A stretch of DNA of 64,000 nt from Neoactinobaculum massilliense. Its GTDB lineage: Bacteria; Actinomycetota; Actinomycetes; Actinomycetales; Actinomycetaceae. The stretch is from assembly GCF_900604955.1 (NCBI RefSeq), contig NZ_UWPE01000001.1:1302001-1366000 (forward strand), written 5' to 3'. This document shows, piece after piece, positions 42,412-52,339 of the stretch (the first letter of the stretch is position 1; the number at the start of each line of letters is the position of its first letter). The translations under genes and the position numbers were made by a program. The notes under the pieces are model-generated. The model had not been told where the DNA came from. It did not search any database and saw nothing but the letters and a program-made list of their open reading frames with translations.

Positions 42412-45237
42412 ATGTGGAAACTTGCCTGGGCGCAGGTGAAAGCCACACCGCGCCGCTATATCGCGCTCATTATCACCATTGTCCTGGGTACGGCATTTCT
42501 GTGCGCTGCCAGCGTGGCGGCCACCAGCGCCCGCGCCACACTCACCAAGCTGTACAGCGCCTCGATGACCAATGCGGATCTGGCACTCTCCACGGGTGAT
42601 TTTGAAGGCCAGGCACCCGCGTTCTACGGGAGCGATGCGGCGGAGAAGTTCAGCTCCGAGCTGGGCCTGCCCGGTGAAACACCGCCGCTGGTGGGGCACG
42701 TGGCCGGAGTGACCGGCGTCGTCCCCATGGTTTCCGCCTACGCCGGCATTGTTCACACCCCACGTATCATCACCACCGGCTCCTTCACCAAGGACTCGGA
42801 TTACGCCTCGATCACGCCAACTCCGGCGGATCCCACTCATCCCATTCCGGACGCGACGCTGGAGGATGGACGTTTCCCAGCGCAGACCGGCCAGGAGGTG
42901 GCGCTGGACACCGGCACGGCCAAACGCTACGGCTTCCGCCTGGGCGATACGATCACCATCCGTTTCTCCGATACGGATACGCGCGATGCGAAACTGGTGG
43001 GCCTTCTGGCACCGACGCTGGCTAATCGGCTGGACGGAAACGTGGATGTCATGGCAAGCCCATCCATCGTGCTGCACGCCGTCTACATGTCCACCGAGCG
43101 CTTCGGCTACTTCCCCACCGGCATGGAAAATGAGACGGATTTGCCGCCGGAGAAGGAACTAACCGCCACGCAGTGGAAACAGCTCATCGCCGGCAGCTCC
43201 ACGAATATTGCGATCACCACGAATTCCGCGGATGCGCAGGAGAATCTGTCCAGGTACCTCACTAAGCACTACCCGGACATGTACGTGCACCCGGTGGACG
43301 AATTCGCGCTGGCGCAGGCTACCGAGCAGCATGCGGACGCCCAGGTGGGCGCGCTACTGGCCACCTTCGCCGTCGTGGCCCTGCTGGTGGTGGCACTCGT
43401 GATCGGGAATACGTTCAGCGTGCTGGTGGCACAGCGCTCCCGACAGATCGCCCTGGAACGGCTCATCGGCGCCAGTAAGAAGCAGGTACGCCGCTCGGTG
43501 CTGGCGGAGGCGGCCATCATCGGACTGATCGGATCCGTGATCGGGGTGGTACTCATCCTGCTGGTGATCTGGATCGCGGCAACGATCGTGTCTCATCGGC
43601 CTGGATTCAGCGGCATCACCATGAGCGTGTCCCCGTGGCTCACGCTGGGTGTCATCACCATCGGTGTGCTGTTCACGGTGGTGGCCGCACACGCCACTTC
43701 CCGCCGCGCCACACGTATTCCACCGCTTGCGGCTCTTAACCCCGTACCGGAGCCCACCATCCGCACCATGCCGGGGCGTATCCGCCTCATCATCGGAGCG
43801 GTACTGTCACTGGGCGGCCTGAGCGGCGCAATCGGCTGCGCGTTCACCAGGTACTGGGGCGTGACACTAGCCCTGGGCTGCCTCAGCCTCATCGGACTGG
43901 TGCTCATCCTCCCCTACTTTGTACCGGCCATGGTGGGCTGGTTCGCACGCCTGCTCTCCCGGCACGGCGTGGCAGAGCGCATCGCCGCGCAAAACGTAGT
44001 GCGTAATCGTCGCCGCACGGCCTCCTCCGCTACCGCACTTCTCATTGGCACCATGCTGGTAGCAGCGGTCCTCACCGGCGCCGCCACCTTCCGCACCTAT
44101 CTGGGCGATGCTCCCTCCATCGCCTCCACTTCGGATGTGGCCCTCACCGTCCCCGCGAAGGACGTGACCGCCGTGGCCCAGAAGATTCGTGAAAAGGCGA
44201 AAGATGCCCGTGAAAACCCGAACTCCACTTCCGCGGCGCCCTTCGCGCTGGTCGATAACGTGGTGGAGGCGCGGCCCATCGGCTTCTACAACTCGAACGA
44301 TGATGACGACGCGAATCCCTGGTACATCAACGTGTACGCGGTGGACCCGGATCAGATCAGCGCCGCACGCCTGGGGCTCGCCCCCGAGGACATCACGGCC
44401 CTGCGCCAGGGCAAGATGCTGGGCAGCGGCTACGTGATGACCTGGGATCCCGGCGAGGTGGTTCCGGTAAAGCTGACGCACGGAGCGAAAACCGTCTCGG
44501 TGGACATGGTGTCCCAGAGCGGCGGCTTCGTCTCCGCGCTCATCTCCAACGACCGGGCGAAGGAACTGTTCGGCAACCTTGACGCCATGCCCGAGATCGA
44601 TGAGAACGTCGGGAGCGAACCGCCCTCACCGGATACCAACGCATCCGCCACACCGGACGCCGACGCGCCCAGTTACCTGTGGATCACGATGAGCCCCGAT
44701 GCAACCGCCGCGGACCTACCCACCACACTCACCTCCCTGCGCGACATCGCTGGGATCGAGAACAAGGACGTGGACTCCACCGGCATCGGAGAGCGCATGT
44801 CCGCCCTCCAGGTCCTGGCCGTGGTGACCATCGGCGTGGTGGCGCTGCTGGGCGTGTCCGTGCTCATCGCACTGGTTGGAATCGCGAACACACTCTCGCT
44901 CTCCGCCTTGGAACGCACGCACGAAAACTCGGTACTACGCGCGCTTGGCCTCACCCGACGGGGGCTGCACGCCAGCATCGCCATTGAAGGTGTGCTTATT
45001 GCCAGTGTGGGCGCCCTGATCGGCTGCATCATGGGAAGCCTCTACGTGATTATCGGCATAGTGGCGGGGGATCACTACTCCGGGCAGTCCAATCCCATTC
45101 CCGTTACCCCATCGATCCCATGGTGGGAGCTACTCGCCGTCATCCTGGTGGCCATGCTGGCCGGTTACCTGGCGTCCGTGCTACCCAGTCGGCGCGCGAA
45201 CAAGCTGCCCATTACCGAGGGGCTGGTGGCGGACTAG
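42412..45237 (+). CDS. ABC transporter permease with two FtsX domains
   Basis: 941-aa membrane protein. It has a first helix (YIALIITIVLGTAFLCAASVAATSA), a long extracytoplasmic region (about 45-300), an FtsX core with three helices (about 310-435), two more helices in the middle (about 455-510), a second extracytoplasmic region, and a second FtsX core near the C-terminus (ALQVLAVVTIGVVALLGVSVLIALVGIANTL onwards). This ten-helix, two-FtsX layout is common in actinobacterial exporters of lipids or peptides. It pairs with the ATPase directly upstream. The substrate is not known; antimicrobial-peptide resistance or lipoprotein handling are candidates. Confidence 0.92.
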   Translation: MWKLAWAQVKATPRRYIALIITIVLGTAFLCAASVAATSARATLTKLYSASMTNADLALSTGDFEGQAPAFYGSDAAEKFSSELGLPGETPPLVGHVAGVTGVVPMVSAYAGIVHTPRIITTGSFTKDSDYASITPTPADPTHPIPDATLEDGRFPAQTGQEVALDTGTAKRYGFRLGDTITIRFSDTDTRDAKLVGLLAPTLANRLDGNVDVMASPSIVLHAVYMSTERFGYFPTGMENETDLPPEKELTATQWKQLIAGSSTNIAITTNSADAQENLSRYLTKHYPDMYVHPVDEFALAQATEQHADAQVGALLATFAVVALLVVALVIGNTFSVLVAQRSRQIALERLIGASKKQVRRSVLAEAAIIGLIGSVIGVVLILLVIWIAATIVSHRPGFSGITMSVSPWLTLGVITIGVLFTVVAAHATSRRATRIPPLAALNPVPEPTIRTMPGRIRLIIGAVLSLGGLSGAIGCAFTRYWGVTLALGCLSLIGLVLILPYFVPAMVGWFARLLSRHGVAERIAAQNVVRNRRRTASSATALLIGTMLVAAVLTGAATFRTYLGDAPSIASTSDVALTVPAKDVTAVAQKIREKAKDARENPNSTSAAPFALVDNVVEARPIGFYNSNDDDDANPWYINVYAVDPDQISAARLGLAPEDITALRQGKMLGSGYVMTWDPGEVVPVKLTHGAKTVSVDMVSQSGGFVSALISNDRAKELFGNLDAMPEIDENVGSEPPSPDTNASATPDADAPSYLWITMSPDATAADLPTTLTSLRDIAGIENKDVDSTGIGERMSALQVLAVVTIGVVALLGVSVLIALVGIANTLSLSALERTHENSVLRALGLTRRGLHASIAIEGVLIASVGALIGCIMGSLYVIIGIVAGDHYSGQSNPIPVTPSIPWWELLAVILVAMLAGYLASVLPSRRANKLPITEGLVAD

Positions 45238-45392
45238 TTGGCACTGACCACGGACGACGCCGTGCGGGACCCACACCCCGGTTCCACGCACCCTGACTTC
45301 ACCGGTTCCACGCGCACCCCGGACGACGTCGTTTCGCCCACGTCCGTTGTATGCGTGGGCGGTGCGAACCACACATCAACTACGGTTAGATT

Positions 45393-45980
45393 GTGAGTGA
45401 ACCCCGAAGCGAGGCGCGCGCCGCCTATCGCCATAAGATCCAGCAACGCCAGACCGTGTTCTTCAGCATCACCGGCGGGATTCTGGCGGTCATCCTGGTG
45501 TTTGCCGTGCTGGTGTGGAGCGGTGTGATGCCCGCGCCCATTGACCGCGAGTTTTCCAAGACCGCGGATCCCAACGCGCTCACCATTCCCTGCCTGGAGG
45601 AGGGACAGACTACGGCCGTCCCCTTCGATCAGCTCACGGCGAACGTGTACAACTCCTCCGCCATCTCCGGTGCTGCCTCCCAGGTGGGCAAGGTGCTCAC
45701 GGAGGCCGGCGTCAAGGTGGGCACCACCGGCAATTGGTCCGGCACATCGCTCAGCGAATCGGCTCGCGTGATGGCCGGACCGGATGGTATCCAGGCCGCC
45801 TACACGGTAGCGCAGTTCATTCCCGGCTCCGTGGTGCAGTACGCCAATGATCTCAGTGGAGAAACGGTCAATGTGGTGATCGGTGACGCCTACGAGAAGG
45901 TGCTTACTTCCGACCAGGTGAACCAGGAGAACCCCAAGGGCACCCTCACCTCGCAGAAGAAGTGCATTCACATCAAGTAG
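45393..45980 (+). CDS. LytR_C-domain membrane protein (second copy)
   Basis: 195 aa. A basic cytoplasmic N-terminus, one transmembrane helix (FFSITGGILAVILVFAVLVWSGV, about 23-45) and an extracytoplasmic domain (about 60-170) with VYNSSAISGAASQVGKVLTEAGVKVG and GPDGIQAAYTVAQFIPG, which fit the LytR_C fold. It shares topology with the protein at 15446-16066 but little sequence. Two Cys (in IPCLEE and KKCIHIK) may form a disulfide across the domain. The start is GTG at 45393, 9 bases after a TACGGT that could be a -10 box, so the mRNA may be leaderless. It follows the ABC permease by 155 bp. Confidence 0.8.
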   Translation: MSEPRSEARAAYRHKIQQRQTVFFSITGGILAVILVFAVLVWSGVMPAPIDREFSKTADPNALTIPCLEEGQTTAVPFDQLTANVYNSSAISGAASQVGKVLTEAGVKVGTTGNWSGTSLSESARVMAGPDGIQAAYTVAQFIPGSVVQYANDLSGETVNVVIGDAYEKVLTSDQVNQENPKGTLTSQKKCIHIK

Positions 45981-45981
45981 C

Positions 45982-46012
45982 AGATTGCCCCCGTATTCAA
46001 CGGGGGCAATCT
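45982..46012. terminator. Bidirectional hairpin terminator
   Basis: A perfect 12-bp stem (AGATTGCCCCCG with its complement) and a 7-nt loop between two convergent genes. There is no T run on either side, so it may act mainly as an mRNA 3'-end stabiliser. Confidence 0.7.
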
Positions 46013-46020
46013 AGCATCAA

Positions 46021-49000
46021 TCAGTTGCGGAAGAAGTACCCCGCCATCACCGTGTCATTCGGCCGGCCGTAGTACTGCACCTTATCCGCCACGCCGGATG
46101 TGATGGAGTAGCGGAAGTAGTACGCGTTGCCACGCCGCACCGCGAATGTATCGGGCCCGTCACCACGCCAATCGCCCACCAATACGGCGTCATTCGGGCG
46201 CCCGTAGGCAATCACCCGCTGAGCACTACCGCCGCGCTGCGCATTATTGATGTAGTACAGGTTGCCGCGACGCACCGTGAGCGTATCCGTTTCGTTGGCG
46301 TCCCAGTCCCCCACCAGCACGGCATCGGTGGGCTTACCGTAGGGCACCACCAGATCAGCCTCACCAGCGTGGATCGTATTCACCATGTAATACAGGTTGC
46401 CGCGACGTACGGCCAGGGTGTCCCGTCCATTGCCATCCCAATCACCAACCAGTACGGTATCCGTCGCCCTGCCATACGACACCACCGCGTCAGCCTCACC
46501 GCCGTGGAGACCGTTGGAGATGTAGAACGTGTTTCCGCGACGTACAGCCAGCGAATCTACGCCGTCACCGTCCCAGTCCCCCACGTATGTTTCGTCCGTG
46601 GGCCGCCCGTAAACGATCACGCGGTCAGCCACGCCCGAGTTGAGATCCTGCTTGAAGTGGTACACGTTACCGCGGCGAACCACCAGCGTATCCGCACCAT
46701 TGGTTGTGCCGGCTACCGCGTTACCGAGAACGGCCGGGGCCGGGTCACCCTTAGCGACCAGGCGCACCTCAATGCCGGTAATGGTGCCACGCGGCGCCGT
46801 GGTGCCCGCCGGCGCACCGTTCTGCGCCCAACCGAGCGTCAGATTCTGATCCGTTGCCACACGGTAGTAGAGGTTGTACTGATCCGCCCATGCGCCGGTG
46901 AGGCGCATGGCGATTTCGTTGATGGTATTCGCTTTGCCGGCGGCCGTAGAGAACGCGGTCCAGTTTCCGGCGGTGGAATGCACCCGCAGCTCCACCCCAC
47001 CCTGGTTAGGATCCACCGGCACCGCAGCGAGCTGCGTCAGAGATCCCGCCGCCGGCCAGAGGAGTACCTGACCATCCGCCCCAGCCACGGAAGTACGACC
47101 CGCCGTGGCCGTGAGCGCGATCTGACCGGTGATAGTGATCTCATGCTCACCCGGCGTGAGTGACACGGAACCGGAGGAGGGCCCGTCCTGCGAAACAGTC
47201 ACCTGCTGACCATCCACCGCGATGGCGCCGGTAGGTAGCGCCACCTGAACCGGCCCGCCGCCCGGGATGCTGAGCGCCACGTGCGTGACCGCGCCGGTTC
47301 GCGTGACGTGCCCAGTTACCGCTCCACGCGGCGTCGGCACTGAAACATTCGCATCCGCGAGCGAGGTGCGCCCCACCCGTACCGTCAGCGTCCCATCGGG
47401 TGCGGGCAGCGCGGTGAGTACACCACGCGCTACCGCGATCGACCCGCCAGCACCCCACGGATGGGAGAACGTCATATTCGTCTTAATGGAGGGATCCCAC
47501 GCCTCCGGTGCCATCGTGGCATGCAGTTTGTTGATGACGCGGGCGTAGCTTCGCATGCGCCCAGTATCAGAATTTGCCAGCACCGCAAGCGCCGTATCCG
47601 CATGTCCGGAGTTCACCAGGCCCGCATAGTAGAAGTAGGCCATATAGATGGAGCCACTATCCTGGCCACCCTTGGCTACCATCTCCGCTGCGATGCGGTC
47701 TGCCATGTCCTGATTGGTGTATAGCCCGAAGGCCAGGGCCAGGTAGGAATTCTGGGCCAGTCGGTTTGACACCACCCGGCCATTCGCATCCAAACCGTCA
47801 TAGAACCGGCCCGAGGACTGATCAAAGAGACGACTGGTCACCGTCCGCTTGATCGCATTCGCCCGCGACGTGTAGGTGGCCGCATCCGCGCTGTGTCCGG
47901 TAGCCTGCGCAATGGTGGCCATGGACCGGTAGGCCTCATACGCGACGGCGTTAACGGCCGTCTTATAGCGAGTAGCGGAGAAGTTGTACCCCACCGTTTC
48001 GGTGCGCGGCCAGTCCACCAGATCCGCGGTACCGGCGTTGGTGACTACCAGCCCCTTCCCGGCGTCGAACCGCACGGTGTTTATGAGGTTCTGAAGGGCC
48101 GCATACTGGCGGGAGGCATACTGAACGTCACCGGTAACCTCAAAATCACGTTCCACCCCGATGGCGCCCATGAGCCGATACTCCGTGTAATGGGTGGGGT
48201 TAGCCAGCAGATAATCCCACGTGTTGCGTACGTTCGCGTAGTCCGTACCGGTGGCGTAGGCGAGCTCCTGGACCACGATGTGGTCGCCCTCGTAGGGCCG
48301 GCGTTCACGGGAAATCGAGTCCGTGACGGTAGTGGCACCCGCAACGGCGTACGTGTCCTCGCCAAGCTTCGCGATACGGTCCAGGAGCGCGTTACCGGTT
48401 GATACCTGGACCGTGGGCGCAGCGCCCTCGGCTACCACGCTCACGCCGCGGACATTCGATGCCGCAAGCCCACCCTTATATCCGCTAATCGTGGCGTAGC
48501 GGAAAGATTTGAGCGATTGCCCCGTAAAGGTTTGGCCGGCTGCCGAGTACGTCCAGGTTTCCGTGTAGTGATTGCCCGTACGCATTGCTGCTGCGCGCCC
48601 GCCGCTGAGTTCCTCTCCTAGCTGAATTGTCACCGCGGACCCCGCACGTGACGTCAGCGAAAAGTCACCCTGGATCATGCGCCCAAAGTCAATGGTGTAG
48701 GTGTTATTGCCCAGAGACCGGATAGAGGCGGGCGCCACCATCTCGCGGTATTCATTCGACGAGCGCGCGGGCCCCAGTTTGTAGGGTGCATTCGCCTTAC
48801 TTGGCTGGCTCCACCCCGCGGTGGAGTAGTTTGCTGACAACCAGTTGGAGGGAAATGCTCCCACCTTCACGTTTTGCGCATACTCCGTGTAATAGTTGGC
48901 GATCTTCGCGTTCTTATTCGTATAGACGATGGGATCGAGCGCCATAACGCGCGTAGACGCCGCGGTAGCCGAGTTGTAGACCACCCGCGACGTGCCATCC

Positions 49001-49979
49001 GCGTAGTAGCGTAGTAGTAGGTGAGCTGCATGAGTACGCCCGCGTTCTTCGCCCCCGAATACGCGTAGACACCCAGGGTGTTTGTGCTTCCCCGCAGCGC
49101 GTCCGTCACGTCCCACGTGTTGTAGAACTGGGTACCGCCTTGCCGCCGTGTGGGGCCCACACCAATTTCCGTGTCATTCACGTAGACGGTAAATACGTGC
49201 CGCCGGGCGGCCTCCGTGTCCGACGCCGTCACCGTGAGTAGTGCGCGCTCCAGGTTTGTGGCCGCGGGTGCCTGACCTCGCACCAGTGCCGCCACCGGCG
49301 ATCCTGCCGGCCACACGTGCGTGGTGGACGTAAATTGCCCACCCACCGCGGTGGCGAAGGAACTTCGCTCCGAAGTGAGCACCTGTCCGCCCTGTGTACG
49401 TACCTCCACCGTCCAGTAATAGAGCTGGTTATCCGCCAGCGCAGAGGCCACGTCCGAGAACCGAACGGCCGTGGTACGCGACGTGGACTGCCAGGCGGAC
49501 GTGACAAGCGGCGTAGCGGAACCTCGACGGGCGAAGATCAGTACGCGAGCTGCGGTTTGCACATGCGGGGCAGCCACGTTCCAGGAGAACGTGAGCGCGG
49601 AGCGATCCACCGCCCACGCCGCATCGAGAAGGCTCACGCGCAACTGCGAAATGGCGCCGGATATCTGCTGCTCCGGTGCCGCGGCCTCCGGTAGTTCAGT
49701 AATGCCGCTGGCATCGCCTTCCGGTTGCGGAACCGGAGCGGACGTATTAGGCGTAGCCAAATCCGGCGTGTTCGCCGCATCTTTACTTTGCTGGAGCCGT
49801 TCCAAATCCGCGGTGTCACTCCGCGCGGCCTGCAGCTCCTGGGAGGAGGGAACCGGATCTGTCACCACATTCGGCGATGTAGCCGTGGCGGGATCCGCAA
49901 CCGCGCCGGGGAAGATTCCGGCAGTCAAAATGAGCGTGGATAAAGCAATGAATACTTTACGGGGCGTGGACCTGTACAT
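46021..49979 (-). pseudogene. Secreted GH78 alpha-L-rhamnosidase-like gene, frameshifted
   Basis: Intact, this would be a roughly 1,310-aa secreted glycosidase. The N-terminal part (start ATG 49979, or 50009) has a signal peptide (KVFIALSTLILTAGIFPGAVA) and two beta-sandwich regions. After about residue 320 the frame breaks at 49001-49016, where TACTACGC is present twice in tandem. Deleting one copy joins LMQLTYYY to ADGTSRVVYNS and restores one frame to 46021. Beyond the break come the GH78 features: FGRMIQGDFSL, the catalytic-region motif TDSISRERRPYEGD, and an alpha/alpha-barrel. Five roughly 48-residue repeats of the pattern DTLAVRRGNxYY...YGRPxDxVLVGDWDGDG close the protein and probably anchor or bind it at the cell surface. 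It could be an inactive gene, a slippage-controlled gene or a sequencing error. Confidence 0.85.
49001..49016 (-). repeat. 8-bp tandem duplication inside the GH78 gene
   Basis: GCGTAGTA occurs twice back to back on the plus strand (TACTACGC twice on the minus strand), followed by a further partial GTAG. The duplication shifts the reading frame by 8 bases, that is by +2. Confidence 0.92.
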
Positions 49980-50132
49980 ACCCTGCACTATACTCAGTGG
50001 CTCCGACATACCGGGCCTCGGAATGACACAACGAGAGCAGCGCAACATACGCACAAGTTTTCAAGCACCGGTTTCCGTAGGTAATCTATCCGCGCTTCCG
50101 GCCGGGCATGCCCCGCGGCCCATTGATGACGA

Positions 50133-50160
50133 AGCGGGCTGCCCCACCGGCCAGCCCGCT
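50133..50160 (-). terminator. Probable terminator of uraA
   Basis: A 9-bp stem (AGCGGGCTG/CAGCCCGCT) with a 10-nt loop lies 17 bases past the uraA stop. The T run after it is poor. Confidence 0.5.
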
Positions 50161-50177
50161 CTATCTACTTTCACCTA

Positions 50178-51563
50178 CTATTCAGCAGATTTCTTCTGCC
50201 AGTAGTGCGTGGCTTCCCGGTCCAGTGCACCCGGCTCCAGTTCGGCACCGGCCGGTGCCGACGCCGGGGTGGCCGACTCCTGCGAGGTGCCGCGCCAACG
50301 GGCAATCCACCGCATAGCGTGGTAGATGATGATGGCGCCGAAAGAGCCGAGCGCAATGCCCTCGAAGGACATGCCACCCAGCGTCCACGTGTAGTTGGCG
50401 ATGGCTACCACCAGGGCAATGGCGGCGGTGTTGAGGTTGACCGGGTCGGAGAAGTCCACGCGGTTCTGCACCCAGATGCGCACGCCCAGCATGCCGATCA
50501 TGCCGTAGAGGATGGTGGCCGCCCCACCCAGCACGCCCTGCGGAATGGTCGCGATGATGACGCCGAACTTGGGGAACATGGAGAGAACCAGGGCGGTGAG
50601 GGCTGCCACGATGTAGGCGGCGGTGGAATAGACGCGGGTTGCTGCCATTACGCCAATGTTTTCAGCGTATGTGGTGGTTCCCGAACCGCCACCGCATCCG
50701 GCCAGCAGCGTGGCGAGACCGTCGGAGAACAGCGCGCGGCCCGTGACATCATCGAGATCCTGCCCGGTCATGGCTGAAACGGACTTCACGTGGCCGATAT
50801 TCTCGGCGATCAGCACCAGCACCACCGGGATAAACAGACCGGCCACGGAGAAATCAAATTCCGGGCCGTGGAAGGTGGGCAGACCGATCCAGGCGGCGTC
50901 GTGCACCGCGGAAAAGTCCACTTCACCGCGCACTACCGCGCACACGTACCCAACAATCACGCCGATCAGAATGGAGAGGCGCCCGATAATTCCGCGGAAC
51001 AGCACGGTAACCAGCAGGACGGCCACGATCGTCACCACGGCGGTGACCGGAGCGGCCTTGACGTTGTTCCAGGCGGCAGGAGCCAGGTTGAAGCCTATGA
51101 GCGCCACAATCGCACCCGTCACGATGGGCGGCATAACCTTGTCGATCCACTCCGAGCCGAACACCCACACGAGGAGTCCGAAGATCAGGAGCGTGCCGCC
51201 CGCCATAATGATGCCGCCCTGCGCCAGCGCCTGACCGTGTGAATCAATGGCGCCGCCGCCCTGGACGTATCCGGTGACCGCGGAGATGGGTGCAATGAGG
51301 GCAAAAGAAGACCCCAGGTAGCTGGGGAGCCTGCCTGAGGTAATTCCAATGAAAAGCAATGTACCAACGCCGGTGAAAAATAACGTTGTATTTGGATCAA
51401 ATCCTGTGAGCAGTGGGACCAAGAATGTTGCCCCGAACATGGCCACCACATGCTGCATGCCGATACTGGTTGTGATCGGCCACGAGAGGCGTTCGCCGGG
51501 AAGCACCACCTCACCCGCGCCAATATGGACGCCATCGCCGTGCAGTTTCCAACCGAGTGCCAT
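50178..51563 (-). CDS. uraA: Uracil permease (NCS2 family, UraA-like)
   Basis: 461-aa membrane symporter for uracil. It has the NCS2 blocks QHVVAMFGATFLVPLLTGFDPNTTLFFTGVGTLLF, GSSFALIAPI, the signature VLIAENIGHVKSVSAMTG with the substrate Glu, and GCGGGSGTTTYAENIGVMAATRVYST with the second key Glu. These match UraA rather than the purine branch seen at the left edge. The ATG at 51563 has AAGGAG upstream, but that site lies in a hairpin arm. It stands alone on the minus strand. Confidence 0.94.
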   Translation of the reverse strand: MALGWKLHGDGVHIGAGEVVLPGERLSWPITTSIGMQHVVAMFGATFLVPLLTGFDPNTTLFFTGVGTLLFIGITSGRLPSYLGSSFALIAPISAVTGYVQGGGAIDSHGQALAQGGIIMAGGTLLIFGLLVWVFGSEWIDKVMPPIVTGAIVALIGFNLAPAAWNNVKAAPVTAVVTIVAVLLVTVLFRGIIGRLSILIGVIVGYVCAVVRGEVDFSAVHDAAWIGLPTFHGPEFDFSVAGLFIPVVLVLIAENIGHVKSVSAMTGQDLDDVTGRALFSDGLATLLAGCGGGSGTTTYAENIGVMAATRVYSTAAYIVAALTALVLSMFPKFGVIIATIPQGVLGGAATILYGMIGMLGVRIWVQNRVDFSDPVNLNTAAIALVVAIANYTWTLGGMSFEGIALGSFGAIIIYHAMRWIARWRGTSQESATPASAPAGAELEPGALDREATHYWQKKSAE

Positions 51564-51565
51564 AA

Positions 51566-51599
51566 ATGCTCCTTACGCCCGCGGGCGCACTCGGAGCAT
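51566..51599 (-). promoter_or_regulatory. Hairpin that can mask the uraA ribosome binding site
   Basis: On the minus strand ATGCTCC (51599-51593) pairs with GGAGCAT (51572-51566), which includes the Shine-Dalgarno sequence and ends 2 bases before the start codon. A second, inner palindrome CGCCCGCGGGCG (51587-51576) stacks inside. The structure would close the ribosome binding site unless opened. No PyrR-binding consensus is evident. Confidence 0.65.
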
Positions 51600-51760
51600 C
51601 CGGGGCCCCCGCACGAATCTGGTTGGCCCTAGCGGACCTGAGTAAGCCTAAGCTGTCGCAGAGCCCGCAACACATCCGATGTCCAAATTGTGAAAAAGCT
51701 CAAGGCCACACGGCCAGCCGGCAGGGTCGCTACGAATACCCGCCGCTTGGCAGCACGCGC

Positions 51761-52339
51761 CTAATCCCCCGCGTAAAGGACCTTGATAAATTCGGTCACC
51801 ACGCTGCCCCGCGGATTAAAGGCGATGCCCAGATCCTCGCACTCCGCCTGAAACGCGGCTTCGTGAACACTCCGCCAATCAGCGAGCGTGCCCTCTCCCT
51901 CCGCGTCCGAGATCGCCTCATCCACCTCCGGCAGTGGCGTGAGACGCACCTCGGTCACCTGCACCAGTGCACGCGGCACACCGGAGCCATCCGTCACGAT
52001 GCTCATCTGCCCCTTCTCAGGGAGCGGGAGGCCCTCGGCCACGTAGCTGTCACGCCACGACGACGTCGCGCGCTTCCGCCCGGTCGCCACCAGCCCCGCG
52101 AGGAGGTCCACCTCCGCGCGTGTTGAACCAAGCGCATAGGACTCGGGGCGCAGGGATTCGGCCCCACTGGGACCCATGATGACACTCAGCGGATTAATGT
52201 GAGCGCGGATAATGGCGCGCTGCCAAAACGCTTCAAGATCCGCCGGTGCTGGATCCGCGGGCACCCCGTTTGCCGGCATATCCCCTGCGCTATCGCGTTC
52301 GTACTCGGCCGAATCCGGGGCGGCATTGAATTCACTCAT
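51761..52339 (-). CDS. ASCH-domain protein
   Basis: 192 aa. Residues 1-40 are acidic and flexible. The ASCH beta-barrel fills about 65-190: TRAEVDLLAGLVATGRKRATSSWRDSYVAEG (the GxKxAT signature), PLPEKGQMSIVTDGSGVPRALVQVTEVRLTPL, and DWRSVHEAAFQAECEDLGIAF. ASCH proteins bind RNA or act on modified nucleosides. Its ATG overlaps the stop of the unknown 490-aa gene by 8 bases, so the two are probably made together. It is last of a minus-strand run rlmB, unknown gene, ASCH. Confidence 0.85.
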   Translation of the reverse strand: MSEFNAAPDSAEYERDSAGDMPANGVPADPAPADLEAFWQRAIIRAHINPLSVIMGPSGAESLRPESYALGSTRAEVDLLAGLVATGRKRATSSWRDSYVAEGLPLPEKGQMSIVTDGSGVPRALVQVTEVRLTPLPEVDEAISDAEGEGTLADWRSVHEAAFQAECEDLGIAFNPRGSVVTEFIKVLYAGD

